From: Bolinopsis microptera
Lineage: Eukaryota > Ctenophora > Tentaculata > Lobata > Bolinopsidae
Direction of reading: 5' to 3'
DNA: 64,000 nucleotides
Assembly: GCF_026151205.1 (NCBI RefSeq)
Contig: NC_087073.1
Span: 5,351,001-5,415,000, forward strand
The notes below the pieces were generated by a model that had not been told where the DNA came from, made no database searches, and saw only the letters and a program-made list of their open reading frames with translations. Positions 63,986 through 64,000 of this stretch are shown piece by piece. Each line of letters begins with the position of its first letter. Within the stretch, counting starts at the first letter, position 1. The translations under genes were made by a program, and so were the position numbers.

Positions 63986-64000
63986 CCGGCTGTCACTCGA

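Overview
The window is animal nuclear DNA. It is AT-rich, with GT/AG introns, split tyrosine-kinase and rhodopsin-like GPCR genes, and many transposable-element remnants (non-LTR LINEs, Penelope-like elements, mariner- and Harbinger-like MITEs, foldback-type inverted repeats, minisatellites). Low gene density and lineage-specific receptors suggest an invertebrate, perhaps a non-bilaterian, but nothing here fixes the phylum.

The main gene lies on the + strand from the left edge to about 48.95 kb. Sixteen exons join with compatible phases. Exons 1-2 encode a Tyr/Asp-rich juxtamembrane-like segment. Exons 3-8 (693-7452) encode a complete, active-looking tyrosine kinase domain. Exons 9-16 (12383-48950) encode a second, heavily degenerate kinase fold (a pseudokinase). 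The order, kinase then pseudokinase, is the reverse of Janus kinases. The start of the protein lies outside the window. The last intron before exon 16 is 23 kb. It holds a complete antisense two-exon class A GPCR gene (34659-36679), a probable antisense gene fragment (33793-34308), a 5.4 kb foldback-like structure (27.05-32.51 kb), a CTCTAGAGCGG-array element with a FLYWCH-like zinc-finger ORF (41.6-42.7 kb) and a 2.5 kb palindromic mariner-like element (43.8-46.3 kb).

Other introns hold a LINE ORF1 (4.55-5.41 kb), LINE 3' fragments (8.0-8.3 and 13.6-15.1 kb), a TA-flanked element packed with CCCCTAAAATGTCA sites (9.79-11.44 kb), a Penelope GIY-YIG endonuclease remnant (19.34-19.85 kb), an 8-bp minisatellite (20.68-21.04 kb) and an open Penelope-like reverse transcriptase (23.40-24.86 kb).

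From 49 to 60 kb the sequence is mostly MITEs, tandem duplications and GC-rich palindromes. A 94-codon coding exon of unknown function sits at 60008-60289. The last 3.7 kb shows no recognisable gene. All exon joins are inferred from reading frame, splice signals and domain continuity, without transcript data.
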